A stretch of 64,000 bases of DNA from Thermogemmatispora sp042408735. GTDB taxonomy: Bacteria; Chloroflexota; Ktedonobacteria; Ktedonobacterales; Ktedonobacteraceae. Position 1 is the first letter of the stretch; each line of letters begins with the position of its first letter. The position numbers and the translations under genes are program-made. Location: positions 1-64,000 of the forward strand of contig NZ_JBHOQV010000137.1 of assembly GCF_042408735.1 (NCBI RefSeq). Reading direction: 5' to 3'. The notes beneath the pieces were generated by a model. That model ran no database searches. It saw nothing but the letters and a program-made list of their open reading frames with translations, and was not told where the DNA came from. Shown one piece after another: positions 17,911 through 26,825 of the stretch.

Positions 17911-17941
17911 AGGATAAACTTTGCCGTCGTGTCAAAGTCAA
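17911..17941 (-). promoter_or_regulatory. MerR-type promoter of the PTS operon (19-bp spacer)
   Basis: On the minus strand TTGACT (17936-17941) and TATCCT (17911-17916) are 19 bp apart, the overlong spacing that MerR-family activators correct by twisting DNA. The spacer ends carry the dyad ACTTTG / CAAAGT, separated by nine bases. Confidence 0.75.
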
Positions 17942-18048
17942 GCAGTCGTGGCCCTCTTTCGCTCTGACGGCTCCAATTCCGCCCTATCCTGGCTGTCTGT
18001 GGGCGTACGGGGTAGAGCCTGGCCGGCCCGGTCCGCTCCGCCCTTGCC

Positions 18049-18079
18049 TTGACTTTCACGTCGCGGCAAGGTTTATCCT
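18049..18079 (+). promoter_or_regulatory. MerR-type promoter of the regulator gene (19-bp spacer)
   Basis: TTGACT (18049-18054), exactly 19 bp, TATCCT (18074-18079). It is the mirror image of the PTS-operon promoter, so the same regulator should control both. Confidence 0.75.
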
Positions 18080-18162
18080 AGAGAGAGGAAAAGCGCCTGT
18101 GCTCTTTGCGGATGCCAGGCCAGAGCGCTTCCTCAGAGATGAGGAAGGAGGAGAGCAAGCTG

Positions 18163-19077
18163 GTGCTCAAGATCAGCGATTTCGCCAGGCTCGGGCAGGT
18201 CTCCATGAGGACCTTGCGCTACTACGATGAGATTGGGCTGCTCAAGCCGGTACAGGTGGACACCCTCACGGGGTACCGCTACTATGCTGTAGAGCAGCTC
18301 ACCCGCCTTCATCGCATTCTCGATCTCAAAGAGATGGGCTTCGAGCTGGCTCAGATTGTTCAGTTGCTGGATGAGCAGGTGACCCCTGAGCACTTCCGGT
18401 CTGTGCTGCAGCAGCGGCTGGCTGAAGTGCAGCAGCAGATTCTGATCGAGCAAGAGCGACAGGCGCGCATTGAAGCTCGTCTGAAGCAGCTCGCGCTCGA
18501 TAGTCAGCAGGCCAGCTACGAGGTCGTGCTCAAGCGTCTCAAGCCGCAGCTTGTGGCCTCCAGTCGTACGACGGTCCCCAGTGTGGCCCTCCAACTGCGC
18601 TTTGCCCGGCAGATGCTGCAATTCTTGAAAGAGTGCGGGGTCAGGACCAGTGAGCAGCTCCTCTTATTGACGCTGGACACCAATGGGGAGGGGGACAGGA
18701 GCCTGGTCGAGGTAGCGATCCCGGTCGAAGGGTCCTCAGTGGGCAATATTGTCGAACGCAGCAGTGGCCACATTACTATTCGAGAGCTACCCGCCGTGAC
18801 CGCAGCGACCTTACTCTATCGGGGGGACCCCTATGGGCTAAGCGAGGTCTACCAATCTCTGGGCGCCTGGATTGAAGCGCATGGCTACGCTGTTGCTGGC
18901 CCTTCCCGTCACCTGCTGCTGCATTATCAGGACGAGCCAGGGAGCTGCCTGAGCGAGGTTCAGCTTCCAGTCGAGCGCAAGGAGGGGGGAGCTGGGCGAC
19001 TCTTCTTACACAGCGGCCGGCGTCCGGTGGGGGCGGAGGGTGTGGCCCTTCCGGCGCGCGCCACAGCGGGGAGCTGA
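18163..19077 (+). CDS. MerR-family regulator with GyrI-like effector domain
   Basis: 304 aa from the GTG at 18163, which follows AAGGAGGAG and begins LKISDFARLGQVSMRTLRYYDEIGLL, the normal MerR start; an open frame from 18106 would add a non-homologous tail. Residues 1-70 are the winged helix, about 75-130 a long dimerisation coiled coil (LQQRLAEVQQQILIEQERQARIEARLKQL), and about 140-290 a GyrI/BltR-like ligand-binding domain. It is a BmrR/BltR-type activator. It lies between two mirror-image 19-bp-spacer promoters and is followed by EIIA-Man, HPr and EI genes, so it should coordinate the whole phosphotransferase locus. Confidence 0.9.
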   Translation: MLKISDFARLGQVSMRTLRYYDEIGLLKPVQVDTLTGYRYYAVEQLTRLHRILDLKEMGFELAQIVQLLDEQVTPEHFRSVLQQRLAEVQQQILIEQERQARIEARLKQLALDSQQASYEVVLKRLKPQLVASSRTTVPSVALQLRFARQMLQFLKECGVRTSEQLLLLTLDTNGEGDRSLVEVAIPVEGSSVGNIVERSSGHITIRELPAVTAATLLYRGDPYGLSEVYQSLGAWIEAHGYAVAGPSRHLLLHYQDEPGSCLSEVQLPVERKEGGAGRLFLHSGRRPVGAEGVALPARATAGS

Positions 19078-19208
19078 CAGTCGAAGGAACAGGCAGGTTT
19101 CCTGCCTTGAGCGTCTACCAGAGCGTGACCGTGTGACCGTGTGATTGATTTGGCTTCACACCCAGGCTGTCCCCTCTGGGCAGCCTTGCTTGAGAGAGGA
19201 ATGGCCGC

Positions 19209-19610
19209 GTGATCGGTGTTGTCCTTGTTTCTCATGGCTCGTTAGCTGCCGGGCTAAAGGATGCAGTGGAGATGATCGCTGGTCCCCAGGAGCGCTTCGT
19301 GGCCATTGGCATGCCCGCGGGTGGCTCGCTGGAGCAGCTGAAGCGGCAGGTCGAGGCGGCGGTCCGCGAGGTGATGAGCGATGGCGGGGTGCTCATCCTC
19401 ATCGATATCCTGGGAGGCAATCCGGCCAGCGCCTCCCTCCAATTGGCGCTGCAGGGCACGCAAGTCATTTGCGGCGTCAATCTGCCGATGCTCCTTGAAA
19501 TTCTCGTTCAGCGAGAATACATGAGCTTGCGCGATCTCACGCCTATCGCCATTCAGGCGGCGAAAGAGGGCGTTATCAATCTTACCCAGCGCCTGGCTGA
19601 TCGTGGATAG
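19209..19610 (+). CDS. PTS EIIA of the mannose/DhaM family
   Basis: 133 aa phosphocarrier with H9 in VLVSHGSLAAGL as phospho-acceptor and the family block ILIDILGGNPASASL. The start is a GTG at 19209 after AGAGAGGAA. No mannose-type IIB, IIC or IID genes are nearby, so it either works with distant partners or, like the N-terminal domain of DhaM, donates phosphate to a kinase. It heads a tight cluster with HPr and EI, in the same order as the three domains of the fused DhaM protein. Confidence 0.9.
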   Translation: MIGVVLVSHGSLAAGLKDAVEMIAGPQERFVAIGMPAGGSLEQLKRQVEAAVREVMSDGGVLILIDILGGNPASASLQLALQGTQVICGVNLPMLLEILVQREYMSLRDLTPIAIQAAKEGVINLTQRLADRG

Positions 19611-19660
19611 CGGCCTCTGCGCCCTCACATCAGTCCAGCGGAGCAGGAAAGGGGATAGGT

Positions 19661-19993
19661 TTGGCTGCATCAACAGAAGTGGTTGTTGCCTATCGCGATG
19701 GCCTGCATGCCCGTCCGGCCACCTTGCTGGCGAAAACAGCGGCGGCCTTCTCGTCGACGATCACCATCGAAAACCTGACGCAGGGCAGCAAGCCGGTGAA
19801 TGCCAAAAGTCCACTGACGATCTTATCCATTGGCATCCAGCGCCATGACCGGCTGCGCATCGCTGCTGAGGGGGAAGACGAACAAGAGGCCGTAGAGGCT
19901 CTCGCCCAGCTCATCGCTCACAACTTCGGCGAGGCTGAGGCCGAGACCGAGGCCGAGGCGGACGAGCAGCAGGAGCAGATGAGCCATGAATGA
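19661..19993 (+). CDS. ptsH: Phosphocarrier protein HPr
   Basis: 110 aa general PTS phosphocarrier. H16 in DGLHARPATLLA accepts phosphate from EI. S50 in VNAKSPL corresponds to the regulatory serine, although the following residues are PLT instead of the usual IMG, so phosphorylation by HPr kinase is uncertain. Three extra residues lie before this site, and an acidic tail of about 20 residues (rich in EAEAE) extends past the normal end. The start is a TTG at 19661 behind GGAAAGGGG. Its last 8 bases overlap the EI gene. Confidence 0.9.
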   Translation: MAASTEVVVAYRDGLHARPATLLAKTAAAFSSTITIENLTQGSKPVNAKSPLTILSIGIQRHDRLRIAAEGEDEQEAVEALAQLIAHNFGEAEAETEAEADEQQEQMSHE

Positions 19994-21713
19994 GAAGCAA
20001 ATCCGTGGTATAGCGGCCTCTCCCGGGATAGCTGTCGGCCCCGTCTATCGCTACGAGCCGCCGCGGATCCAGGTGGCAGAGGCAGCGGCTCAAGATGCCG
20101 CGGCGGAGCTGGCGCGTCTCGAAGCAGCCCTGGCTGCGGCCCGTCAGGAGATCCGGCTTCTGGCCGAGCAGGCGGGCAAGACTGTAGGACCCCAAGAGGC
20201 GGCCATCTTCTCCGCCCATGAGCTATTTTTACAAGATCCCGAGCTGCTGCAGCAGGTTCGGGAGCGCATCCGTCACCGACAGGCTGCCGCTTCCGCCTGG
20301 CAGGAAGGCTTTCAGTACTATATTCAGCAACTGCGCACGGTGCCGGACGAGTACCTCCAGGCGCGCGTTCTAGACCTGGAAGATGTGGCGCAGCGGGTGC
20401 TTCGCCATCTGATCGGTCAGCCCGAGGAGGGTCTGCAGCTGAGCGAGCCGGCGGTCATCGTGGCGCAGGAGCTGACCCCCTCAGTGGTAGTGCGCTGTCC
20501 GCGGGAGCTGATACTGGCTTTTTGCACGGCTCGGGGCGGGCCAACCTCGCACGTTGCCATTCTGGCCAGGGCCTTAGGCGTGCCGGCGGTAGTTGGTTTG
20601 GGTGAAGGCCTGCAGGCTTTGCGTTCCGGGCAGACGGTGATCGTGGACGGAGAGCAGGGTCTTGTCGTTGCAGAGCCGGCGGAGGACAAGTTGGCCTCCT
20701 ATCTCCAGCAAGCTCAATGGCGCCAGCAGCAGGCCAGGCAGGCGGCAATGGCCAGCCTGCAGCCGGCCTGTACCAGAGATGGCCGCTGCTACCCCGTGCG
20801 GGCCAATCTCCAGGCTCCCGAGGAAATCGCCGATGTGCGGGCCTTTGGTGCCGAGGGTATTGGCCTGCTGCGCACCGAATTCCTTTTTCTGAACCGTGGT
20901 GAGGCCCCCAGCGAGGAAGAGCAACTGGCAGTCTATCGCGCCATCATAGAAGCCATCCAGCCGGCGCCCGTGGTCTTCCGTACCTTTGACATCGGTGGAG
21001 ACAAGCCGGTCCCCTATCTCTCTCTGCCGCCTGAGACTAATCCTTTTCTGGGCGTGCGCGGTCTGCGCCTGGGACTGAGGCACTCGGAGCTTCTGCGTAC
21101 CCAGTTGCGGGCCTTACTGCGCGCGGGAGCGGAGCGAGAGCTGCGCATCCTCTTTCCGATGGTTAGCAGCTATGAGGAAGTTGAGGCCCTGCGTCGACTC
21201 TTGGAGGGCCTCCAGGCCGAGCTGCGCCAACAAGGGCAGGCTCTGGCCAGGCGGGTGGAGCTTGGCATTATGATCGAGGTACCGGCTGCTGCCCTGCTTG
21301 CCGATGCTTTGGCCGAAGCTGTTGACTTCTTGAGCCTGGGCACCAACGATCTGACTCAGTATACCCTGGCAGCCGACCGGACCAACGAGGGCACGGCTCC
21401 CCTGGCCGATCCTCTTCATCCGGCGGTGCTGCGTCTGCTTCAGTTGACCGTTGAGGCTGCCCACCGTCACCGGCGCCGGGTGGAGATCTGCGGTGAACTG
21501 GCCAGCGAGCCGCTGGCTCTCCCCCTATTGCTGGGCCTGGGCATCGACGAGCTGAGCATGGTCCCTCGGGCTGTCCCCCAGGCCAAGCAAGTGATTCGGC
21601 GCTGCAGCCTGAGCGAGGCGCAGCAGCTAGCCCAACAGGCCCTGCGCCTGCGCACCGCCGCGGAGGTACGTGCCTGCCTGCGAGCCAGCTTCCCCGCAGA
21701 CGTGGTCCCTTGA
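19986..21713 (+). CDS. ptsI: PTS enzyme I (phosphoenolpyruvate-protein phosphotransferase)
   Basis: 575 aa, full length for EI. The N-terminal domain contains GGPTSHVAILARALG with the phospho-histidine H189, the same number as in E. coli. The C-terminal PEP-binding barrel has GIGLLRTEFLFL, FRTFDIGGDK, MIEVPAAALLAD and FLSLGTNDLTQYTLAADR, with the catalytic cysteine in VEICGELA. It transfers phosphate from PEP to HPr. The start overlaps ptsH by 8 bases. It converges on the two-component genes 54 bases later. Confidence 0.96.
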   Translation: MNEKQIRGIAASPGIAVGPVYRYEPPRIQVAEAAAQDAAAELARLEAALAAARQEIRLLAEQAGKTVGPQEAAIFSAHELFLQDPELLQQVRERIRHRQAAASAWQEGFQYYIQQLRTVPDEYLQARVLDLEDVAQRVLRHLIGQPEEGLQLSEPAVIVAQELTPSVVVRCPRELILAFCTARGGPTSHVAILARALGVPAVVGLGEGLQALRSGQTVIVDGEQGLVVAEPAEDKLASYLQQAQWRQQQARQAAMASLQPACTRDGRCYPVRANLQAPEEIADVRAFGAEGIGLLRTEFLFLNRGEAPSEEEQLAVYRAIIEAIQPAPVVFRTFDIGGDKPVPYLSLPPETNPFLGVRGLRLGLRHSELLRTQLRALLRAGAERELRILFPMVSSYEEVEALRRLLEGLQAELRQQGQALARRVELGIMIEVPAAALLADALAEAVDFLSLGTNDLTQYTLAADRTNEGTAPLADPLHPAVLRLLQLTVEAAHRHRRRVEICGELASEPLALPLLLGLGIDELSMVPRAVPQAKQVIRRCSLSEAQQLAQQALRLRTAAEVRACLRASFPADVVP

Positions 21714-21744
21714 ACAACAGGGGCCGAGAGCAGAGGCGGTGGAG

Positions 21745-21767
21745 GAGCCGGAGGAGGCCGCCGGCTC
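21745..21767. terminator. Short hairpin between convergent ptsI and response-regulator genes
   Basis: GAGCCGG (21745-21751) pairs with CCGGCTC (21761-21767) in the 54-bp convergent gap and reaches the stop codon of the response regulator. No T-run; weak support. Confidence 0.35.
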
Positions 21768-22501
21768 TAGTCCTCCGCGGGGCCAGGAATCACCAGGCGA
21801 TAGCCCACTCCCGGCTCGGTCAGCAAGTAGCGGGGGTGGGCCGGGTCCGGCTCCAGCTTCTGGCGCAGGCGATTGAGGTAGACACGGAGATACTCCACCT
21901 CGCCGCCATACTCGGGTCCCCAGACGTGCTGAAGCAGCCAGCGATGAGTCAGGACCTTACCGGCCTGGGTAACTAACTGCTCCAGCAGCGCGAATTCCGT
22001 CGGAGAAAGACGGACCTCCTCGCCGCCGCGGCGCACAATGCGCCTGGCCAGATCCACCTCGATCTCTCCAAAGCGGTGTGCACCTGGGGCCGGCGAGACT
22101 GAGACCCCGCTCTCCCAATGAGCGCGTCGCAGCACCGCCCGCACTCGTGCCAGCAACTCCTCGACCCCGAACGGCTTAGTCAGGTAATCGTCTGCTCCCA
22201 GGTCGAGCGCCGCCACCTTATCGCGCTCAGAGTCGAGGGCCGTCAGCACGATAATGGGGACCGTCGACTGCTCGCGCACGCGCCGACAGACCTCCAGTCC
22301 ATCCATACGGGGCATCATGAGATCAAGGATCAGCAGGTGCGGTCGTTCGCGCTCAAAGATGGCCAGCGCCTCCAGGCCGGTAGCGGCCTCCAGTACATCG
22401 AAGCCCCGCACGCGCAGATTGCGGCTCACGAAGTCGCGCAGCGCCAGCTCATCCTCAGCGAGCAGAATGCGCCTGGCCTTGCCTGTTCCTGTGGTAGCCA
22501 T
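21767..22501 (-). CDS. OmpR/KdpE-type response regulator
   Basis: 244 aa from the ATG at 22501, behind GAGGGAGAG; a longer frame upstream is the kinase gene in another phase. The receiver domain (1-120) has E16-D17, phospho-acceptor D60 (LLILDLMMPRMDG), T87 and K109 (LTKPF). The C-terminal winged helix has VRLSPTEFALLEQLV and EYLRVYLNRLRQKLEP, with the wing EPGVGYRLV. It overlaps the 3' end of the kinase gene by 47 bases. KdpE-like sequence style (VEYLRVYLNRLRQKLE) is noted, but no potassium transporter is nearby, so targets are unknown. Confidence 0.95.
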   Translation of the reverse strand: MATTGTGKARRILLAEDELALRDFVSRNLRVRGFDVLEAATGLEALAIFERERPHLLILDLMMPRMDGLEVCRRVREQSTVPIIVLTALDSERDKVAALDLGADDYLTKPFGVEELLARVRAVLRRAHWESGVSVSPAPGAHRFGEIEVDLARRIVRRGGEEVRLSPTEFALLEQLVTQAGKVLTHRWLLQHVWGPEYGGEVEYLRVYLNRLRQKLEPDPAHPRYLLTEPGVGYRLVIPGPAED

Positions 22502-25229
22502 CGCTGCTCTCTCCCTCTGCTTTGTCTGCCTCACCAGGCGTTCCAGGCGCCGTCGGTGAGGCGCACGGCAGCGAAAAGTAAATAGCGGTGCCCTGGCTGT
22601 CACTTTGGACCCAGATGCGTCCCCCATGGGCCTCCACGAAGGCCTTGCAGATTGCCAGGCCCAGTCCTGTCCCGCCAGCATGCTGGTGGCGTCCGCGTGA
22701 AGCCCGGTAGAAGCGTTCAAAAATATGCGGCAGCTCCTCGGGAGCAATGCCGGGCCCGTCATCGATCACCGCGAAAGTGAGCATGGATTCGCCATCGGAG
22801 GAGGGCCAGGCTCTGACCTGCACCTGCTGTGCTCCGTAGAGCAGAGCATTGTTGATCAGATTGTGCAGGACCACCTCGATCCGTCCGCGATCGACCAGTA
22901 CCGGCGGCAGTCCCGGCGGGATCTCCACAGTCAGCCGGGCTGTCCCTGACTTGATCCGCTCGCCGACCGTCAACACCAGGGCGCGCGGCTCGACAGGAGC
23001 GCGCTGGAGCTGTAACAGACCGGCCTCCTGGCGCGAGAGATCGAGCAGATTGCGCACAAGCTGTGTCAGGCGATCGGCCTCCTGCATAATAGTCTGCAAA
23101 AACTGCTGCTGCTCTTCTGGGGGCCAGACCACGTCTTGTTGGAGCAAGGTCGAGGCGTAGCCCTTGATAGCGGCTAACGGCGTGCGCACCTCGTGGCCCA
23201 CAGCCGCCAGCAAGGTTGTCTTAAACTCATCCAGCTCGCGCTCGCGCGTGACATCGCGCACCAGCAAGCCGCGTCCGATCGTCTCGCCACTTTCGCTCTG
23301 GACTGCGAAGAGTCGTAGCTGGAGGGCGCGCGCCTGGGCACCCTCGCGGTTCTTGATCAGGAAGGCTGCTGGCTCCGTGCGCTTCACGGCCCGAGCGCAG
23401 GCCTCCGCCTCAGCCCCGCTCTCCTGGAGAGCCTCATAAAAGGTGGCCATGGGCTGCCCCTCCAGCGCCGGGCGGGAGAGGCCGGCGATCAGGCAGGCTG
23501 CCTGGTTAGCGTAGAGAATCCGGTCATCGCTGCCCAAGAGGAGCAACCCATCCTGCATGCTCTCCATGATGGCTGCCAGCCGCCGCTTCTCCTCGCTGGC
23601 TTGTCGGTAGAGGCGTTCGTTCTCCTGAGCCACCTGGCGCAGGCGCTCGTCGCTGCGCTCATAGAGCATAGCGTGCTCCCAGGCCAGAGTAGCATAGTTG
23701 GCGAAGGTCGAGAGCAGCTGCACCTCATGCTCCTCGAAAAGACGAGGCTCCTGTCGGTGGACCACCAGGACGACGCTGCCAACGTGGTGGCTGATGATGG
23801 GCAGGGCCAGAACGGCGCGGAAGCCGTCGTCGTAGGCGAAAGAAGGCTGGCTGCCATCGAGGAGCTTCTGGACTGGCTGGCCGCTGTGTAGGGCCAGCAC
23901 GGCTGCCGAGCTAACGCGCTCGGGCGAGAGCGAGAGCAGGCGGTTGTAGCGCTCGCTGTGGCCGCTACTCTGCAAGACGCGCAGCACTCCCTGCTCATCA
24001 GGGAGCAGTACTGCCACCGCCTGGACATCGACCAGGCGCTGGACCTCGGCCATGATCTCCTCGATGACAGCACGGGGATCAAGAGAGCTGACCACGGCGT
24101 TAGAGGTCTCTAACAGGGTATGCAGCTCGCTCAGCTTGCGCAGGCCGTCGCGTTCCAGCCGAATCAGGGAACGCGCCAGATCGCCGATCTCGTCGCGCTG
24201 GCTGGCGAGCAGGAGGGTGGCCGGGGGAATGGCTTGGGCGCTGGCTGGCAGCGCCTGGTGCTGGCTAGCCAGCGTCTGCAGGGGACGAATGACGCGCATG
24301 AGCAAGAGCAGCCAGAAGAGGAGGCCGCCCAGGGTGAACAGCAAGGCCACGAGCAGAAGCCAGAGATGAAACTGATCCACTACGGCCAGAGCCTCGCCCG
24401 ACGGTCGCTCAACTACCACCGCCCAGCCGACGTTCGGTACCGGCACCGAGCTAAATAGCCAGTCCTGGCCATCTGGTCCCGGTCCGGGGCGCGAGAGACT
24501 CTGACCCTGGAGCGCTTGCGAAGCGCCCGCTAGCTCGCTGAGGGCTGTCTCCAGAAGGCGGCGGCGCTCGGAGGCGGCTACGACCACCCCGTTGCCGTCG
24601 ATCACTGTGATGATCAGGTGCTTCCCCTGTCTCTGCTGGGCCTGGACCACATTGACAAGTGGCAGGCTCAGCTCAGCCAGAGAGAAACTGGCGGCGATCA
24701 GACCGCGCAGGCGGCCCTGGGAGCGCACCGCCTGGGCCACAATGACACCCGGAGTAGCCAGCCTGCCGGGCGCCAGACCCACGATGCCCACCTCAAAAGC
24801 GGGCTGGCTGCTCTTGAGGGCTTGCTCGACAACCGTGGGCGGCGAGAATTCGGCGCCGGTGGCAACGTGGCCTGCGGGCCAGGCCACCAGCACGGCCCCG
24901 AAAGGATCGAGCCAGTAGACATGGTCAACGTCGCTCCGTGCCTCCTGCCATGCCTGGAAGAGGCGTTCAAGCGAGGAGGGGGCTTCTCCCGGGATCTCCA
25001 GCACCAGACGGCCCAGCCTCGCGAGCGCTTGCTCTGCCCCCAGGAGCTGCAGGCTGGTCTCGCGGGCAATTTCCTCCGCCAGGGCCTGATCGGCGGCCTG
25101 AACGTCGCCGCGCAAACGCTGCTCAACAAGCGTGTTGATCCCTACTCCGCCGAGCAGGACAACGCTAACGAAGAGCAAGTAGACCGTGAGCAGGCGAGTA
25201 AGTAGCGAGCGACGCGCCGCTGGCCGCAT
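22455..25229 (-). CDS. Multidomain membrane sensor histidine kinase (Cache-HAMP-GAF-PAS-HisKA-HATPase)
   Basis: 924 aa. A first membrane span (about 12-32) and a second (about 285-312) flank a roughly 250-residue extracytoplasmic sensor that looks like a double Cache domain (DHVYWLDPFGAVLVAWPAG, ITVIDGNGVVVAAS, NVGWAVVVERP). A HAMP linker, a GAF domain (VDVQAVAVLLPDEQG) and a PAS domain (MESMQDGLLLLGSDDRILYANQAA) follow. The phospho-accepting histidine is H679 in VGHEVRTPLAAIKGY. The ATPase domain has NLINNALLYGA, DDGPGIAPEELPHIFERF and GTGLGLAICKAFVEAHGG. The final 16 codons overlap the response regulator it presumably phosphorylates. The ligand is probably a small molecule bound by the Cache domain; no direct evidence. 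Confidence 0.95.
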   Translation of the reverse strand: MRPAARRSLLTRLLTVYLLFVSVVLLGGVGINTLVEQRLRGDVQAADQALAEEIARETSLQLLGAEQALARLGRLVLEIPGEAPSSLERLFQAWQEARSDVDHVYWLDPFGAVLVAWPAGHVATGAEFSPPTVVEQALKSSQPAFEVGIVGLAPGRLATPGVIVAQAVRSQGRLRGLIAASFSLAELSLPLVNVVQAQQRQGKHLIITVIDGNGVVVAASERRRLLETALSELAGASQALQGQSLSRPGPGPDGQDWLFSSVPVPNVGWAVVVERPSGEALAVVDQFHLWLLLVALLFTLGGLLFWLLLLMRVIRPLQTLASQHQALPASAQAIPPATLLLASQRDEIGDLARSLIRLERDGLRKLSELHTLLETSNAVVSSLDPRAVIEEIMAEVQRLVDVQAVAVLLPDEQGVLRVLQSSGHSERYNRLLSLSPERVSSAAVLALHSGQPVQKLLDGSQPSFAYDDGFRAVLALPIISHHVGSVVLVVHRQEPRLFEEHEVQLLSTFANYATLAWEHAMLYERSDERLRQVAQENERLYRQASEEKRRLAAIMESMQDGLLLLGSDDRILYANQAACLIAGLSRPALEGQPMATFYEALQESGAEAEACARAVKRTEPAAFLIKNREGAQARALQLRLFAVQSESGETIGRGLLVRDVTRERELDEFKTTLLAAVGHEVRTPLAAIKGYASTLLQQDVVWPPEEQQQFLQTIMQEADRLTQLVRNLLDLSRQEAGLLQLQRAPVEPRALVLTVGERIKSGTARLTVEIPPGLPPVLVDRGRIEVVLHNLINNALLYGAQQVQVRAWPSSDGESMLTFAVIDDGPGIAPEELPHIFERFYRASRGRHQHAGGTGLGLAICKAFVEAHGGRIWVQSDSQGTAIYFSLPCASPTAPGTPGEADKAEGESSDGYHRNRQGQAHSAR

Positions 25230-25378
25230 ACGCCTTCCTCCACGCTGAAGCTGGCCGGCTCCGCCATAAAGGGGCGCCCGCTTTCTGCTTCTCTGACGAG
25301 ACGTCTGCCAGGGTGGTTCTCTCCCCTCACAGAAGCAGCAACCTGGCGCCTCTGCTCAGTAGGGACCGGATCGTCTCC

Positions 25379-25431
25379 CAGGCTCTGCCCCCTTCTTCCC
25401 CTCTGGCTCATCGAGGTGGGGGCAGAGCCTG
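25379..25431 (-). terminator. 14-bp perfect stem downstream of the solute-binding gene
   Basis: CAGGCTCTGCCCCC (25379-25392) pairs perfectly with 25418-25431 around a 25-base loop. It lies past the stop of the solute-binding gene (25510) and before the kinase gene. A TATAAT on the minus strand at 25440-25445 would place the same hairpin at the very start of the kinase mRNA, so it may act in either transcript. Confidence 0.5.
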
Positions 25432-25509
25432 CGTCATTCATTATACTATGCCTATCCTTGTGATCGCTCTGCTGTTTAGATCCCCTGGCTTGCTTTCTTC
25501 TGCTGCCAG

Positions 25510-26553
25510 CTAGCTGGCCTTACTGGCAAACTCGTTGGTGTAGGTCGCGCCTAAATCGATCTGCTTTCCCTGCACCGTCGAGTTCGACTGTTGCTCGGTG
25601 CTCAGGACGAATTCGGGGCCGCCGGCTGGCATGAGGCCATCGGGACTAAAGATCGCTAGCTGGTTCTGCAGGGCCGTCACATAAAGTTGTTTGTTGCCGG
25701 CGTAGTAGTCGGCGGGCATCATGTCGGCGATCTGCTCCGCGGTGTGGCTGTGAATCCATTTCAGAGTTTTGACATAGGCATTGACCAGTTTCTGCACCAC
25801 ATCCTTATGAGCGTTCACATAGTCGTTGCGCATGAAGACGCAGATAAAGGGATAGGGGCCGCCGAGGGCGGCTTGGGTTGTCTGGGGCGTGCGCAGGTCG
25901 ACCAGGACCTTACCGATGCCGCTTGCCAGGATGCGCGAAATAGTTGGCTCCGTGGTCATTCCGGCATCGATCTTGCCTTGCTGCAGGGCGGCAATAAAGG
26001 TATCGCCGGCCCCCACCGGGACGAAGTGGACCTGACTGGGAGCAATGCCGACCTTGTGGAGAAGGACCGTCGTCAGGGTCTGCGTCCCTGACCCCAGCTC
26101 GGTGACACCGAGGTTCTTCCCCTTGAGATCGCTCACCGAGCGGATCTGGCCGGCCTCGCGGGTGGCCACGATCTCAGCTTCGCCTGGGGCGATATCGAGC
26201 TGGACGACGCATTCCATCTGTTTGCCTGCCGCCTGCAGCTCGATGGTATGGTTGTAGGAGCCGGAGCCGGCATCAACCTGCCCGGCCAACACTTCGTCCT
26301 CAGCCGATTGGCCTGAAGCTTCGTCGATGAGCGTGACGGCCAGGCCCTCCTGAGCGAAATAACCCAGCCGCTGCGTCAACATATTAGGCAAATAGATCTG
26401 CTTGCTCAAACCCCCGACCATGATCTTGAGCTGAATCTTGCCGTTGCTCACGGTTGGCCCGCTCGTGCCGCCGCCACAGGCGGTGACCAGTAGGGCCACC
26501 GAAAGCAGGAGCACGCTCATGGGCAGTCGTAGCCACTCTCGCTTGACACTCAT
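25510..26553 (-). CDS. SsuA/TauA/NMT1-like substrate-binding lipoprotein
   Basis: 347 aa periplasmic-type binding protein of a nitrate/sulfonate/thiamine-precursor ABC importer. The signal peptide ends in a lipobox VTACGGG. Family blocks are LSKQIYLPNMLTQRLGYFAQEGL, DLKGKNLGVTELGSGTQTL, VPVGAGDTFIAALQQGKIDAGMTTEPT. The ATG at 26553 follows GAGGAAGACC. It is the third gene of an ATPase-permease-binding protein operon, after a 270-base gap. The ligand class cannot be read; sulfonates are an attractive option, given the sulfolactate genes 19 kb away. Confidence 0.88.
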   Translation of the reverse strand: MSVKREWLRLPMSVLLLSVALLVTACGGGTSGPTVSNGKIQLKIMVGGLSKQIYLPNMLTQRLGYFAQEGLAVTLIDEASGQSAEDEVLAGQVDAGSGSYNHTIELQAAGKQMECVVQLDIAPGEAEIVATREAGQIRSVSDLKGKNLGVTELGSGTQTLTTVLLHKVGIAPSQVHFVPVGAGDTFIAALQQGKIDAGMTTEPTISRILASGIGKVLVDLRTPQTTQAALGGPYPFICVFMRNDYVNAHKDVVQKLVNAYVKTLKWIHSHTAEQIADMMPADYYAGNKQLYVTALQNQLAIFSPDGLMPAGGPEFVLSTEQQSNSTVQGKQIDLGATYTNEFASKAS

Positions 26554-26825
26554 GGTCTTCCTCTTTCTCCCTTCGTGCTTTTGTTCGGGTTCGAGTGCTC
26601 GGGCAGACAGTCCCCAGGGGTCCTCTCTTCGCCGGTGCTTCTGCGCTAAGGGTGGGTTGGGTTAGGTAAGATGAGGTGCTCGCCAATGAGCTAGCTGTCG
26701 GCTGGGCCTGGCTGGACTGACCAGAAGGGCTGGCCAGGACAGACCAGGAGGCTCACCCGCCCCAACCCAGCACAGGAGCCGCTTCCTGCCGGCGTCTGCG
26801 CCGGCCAGGATAGAGGGAACCGACC

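Larger units (their letters stand above)
17565..18162. other. Divergent MerR-controlled region between PTS operon and its regulator
   Basis: No gene. The region contains a 34-bp imperfect inverted repeat (17909-17942 against 18048-18081); each arm is itself a promoter facing outward. The leader of the PTS operon would be about 340 nt. Confidence 0.7.
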
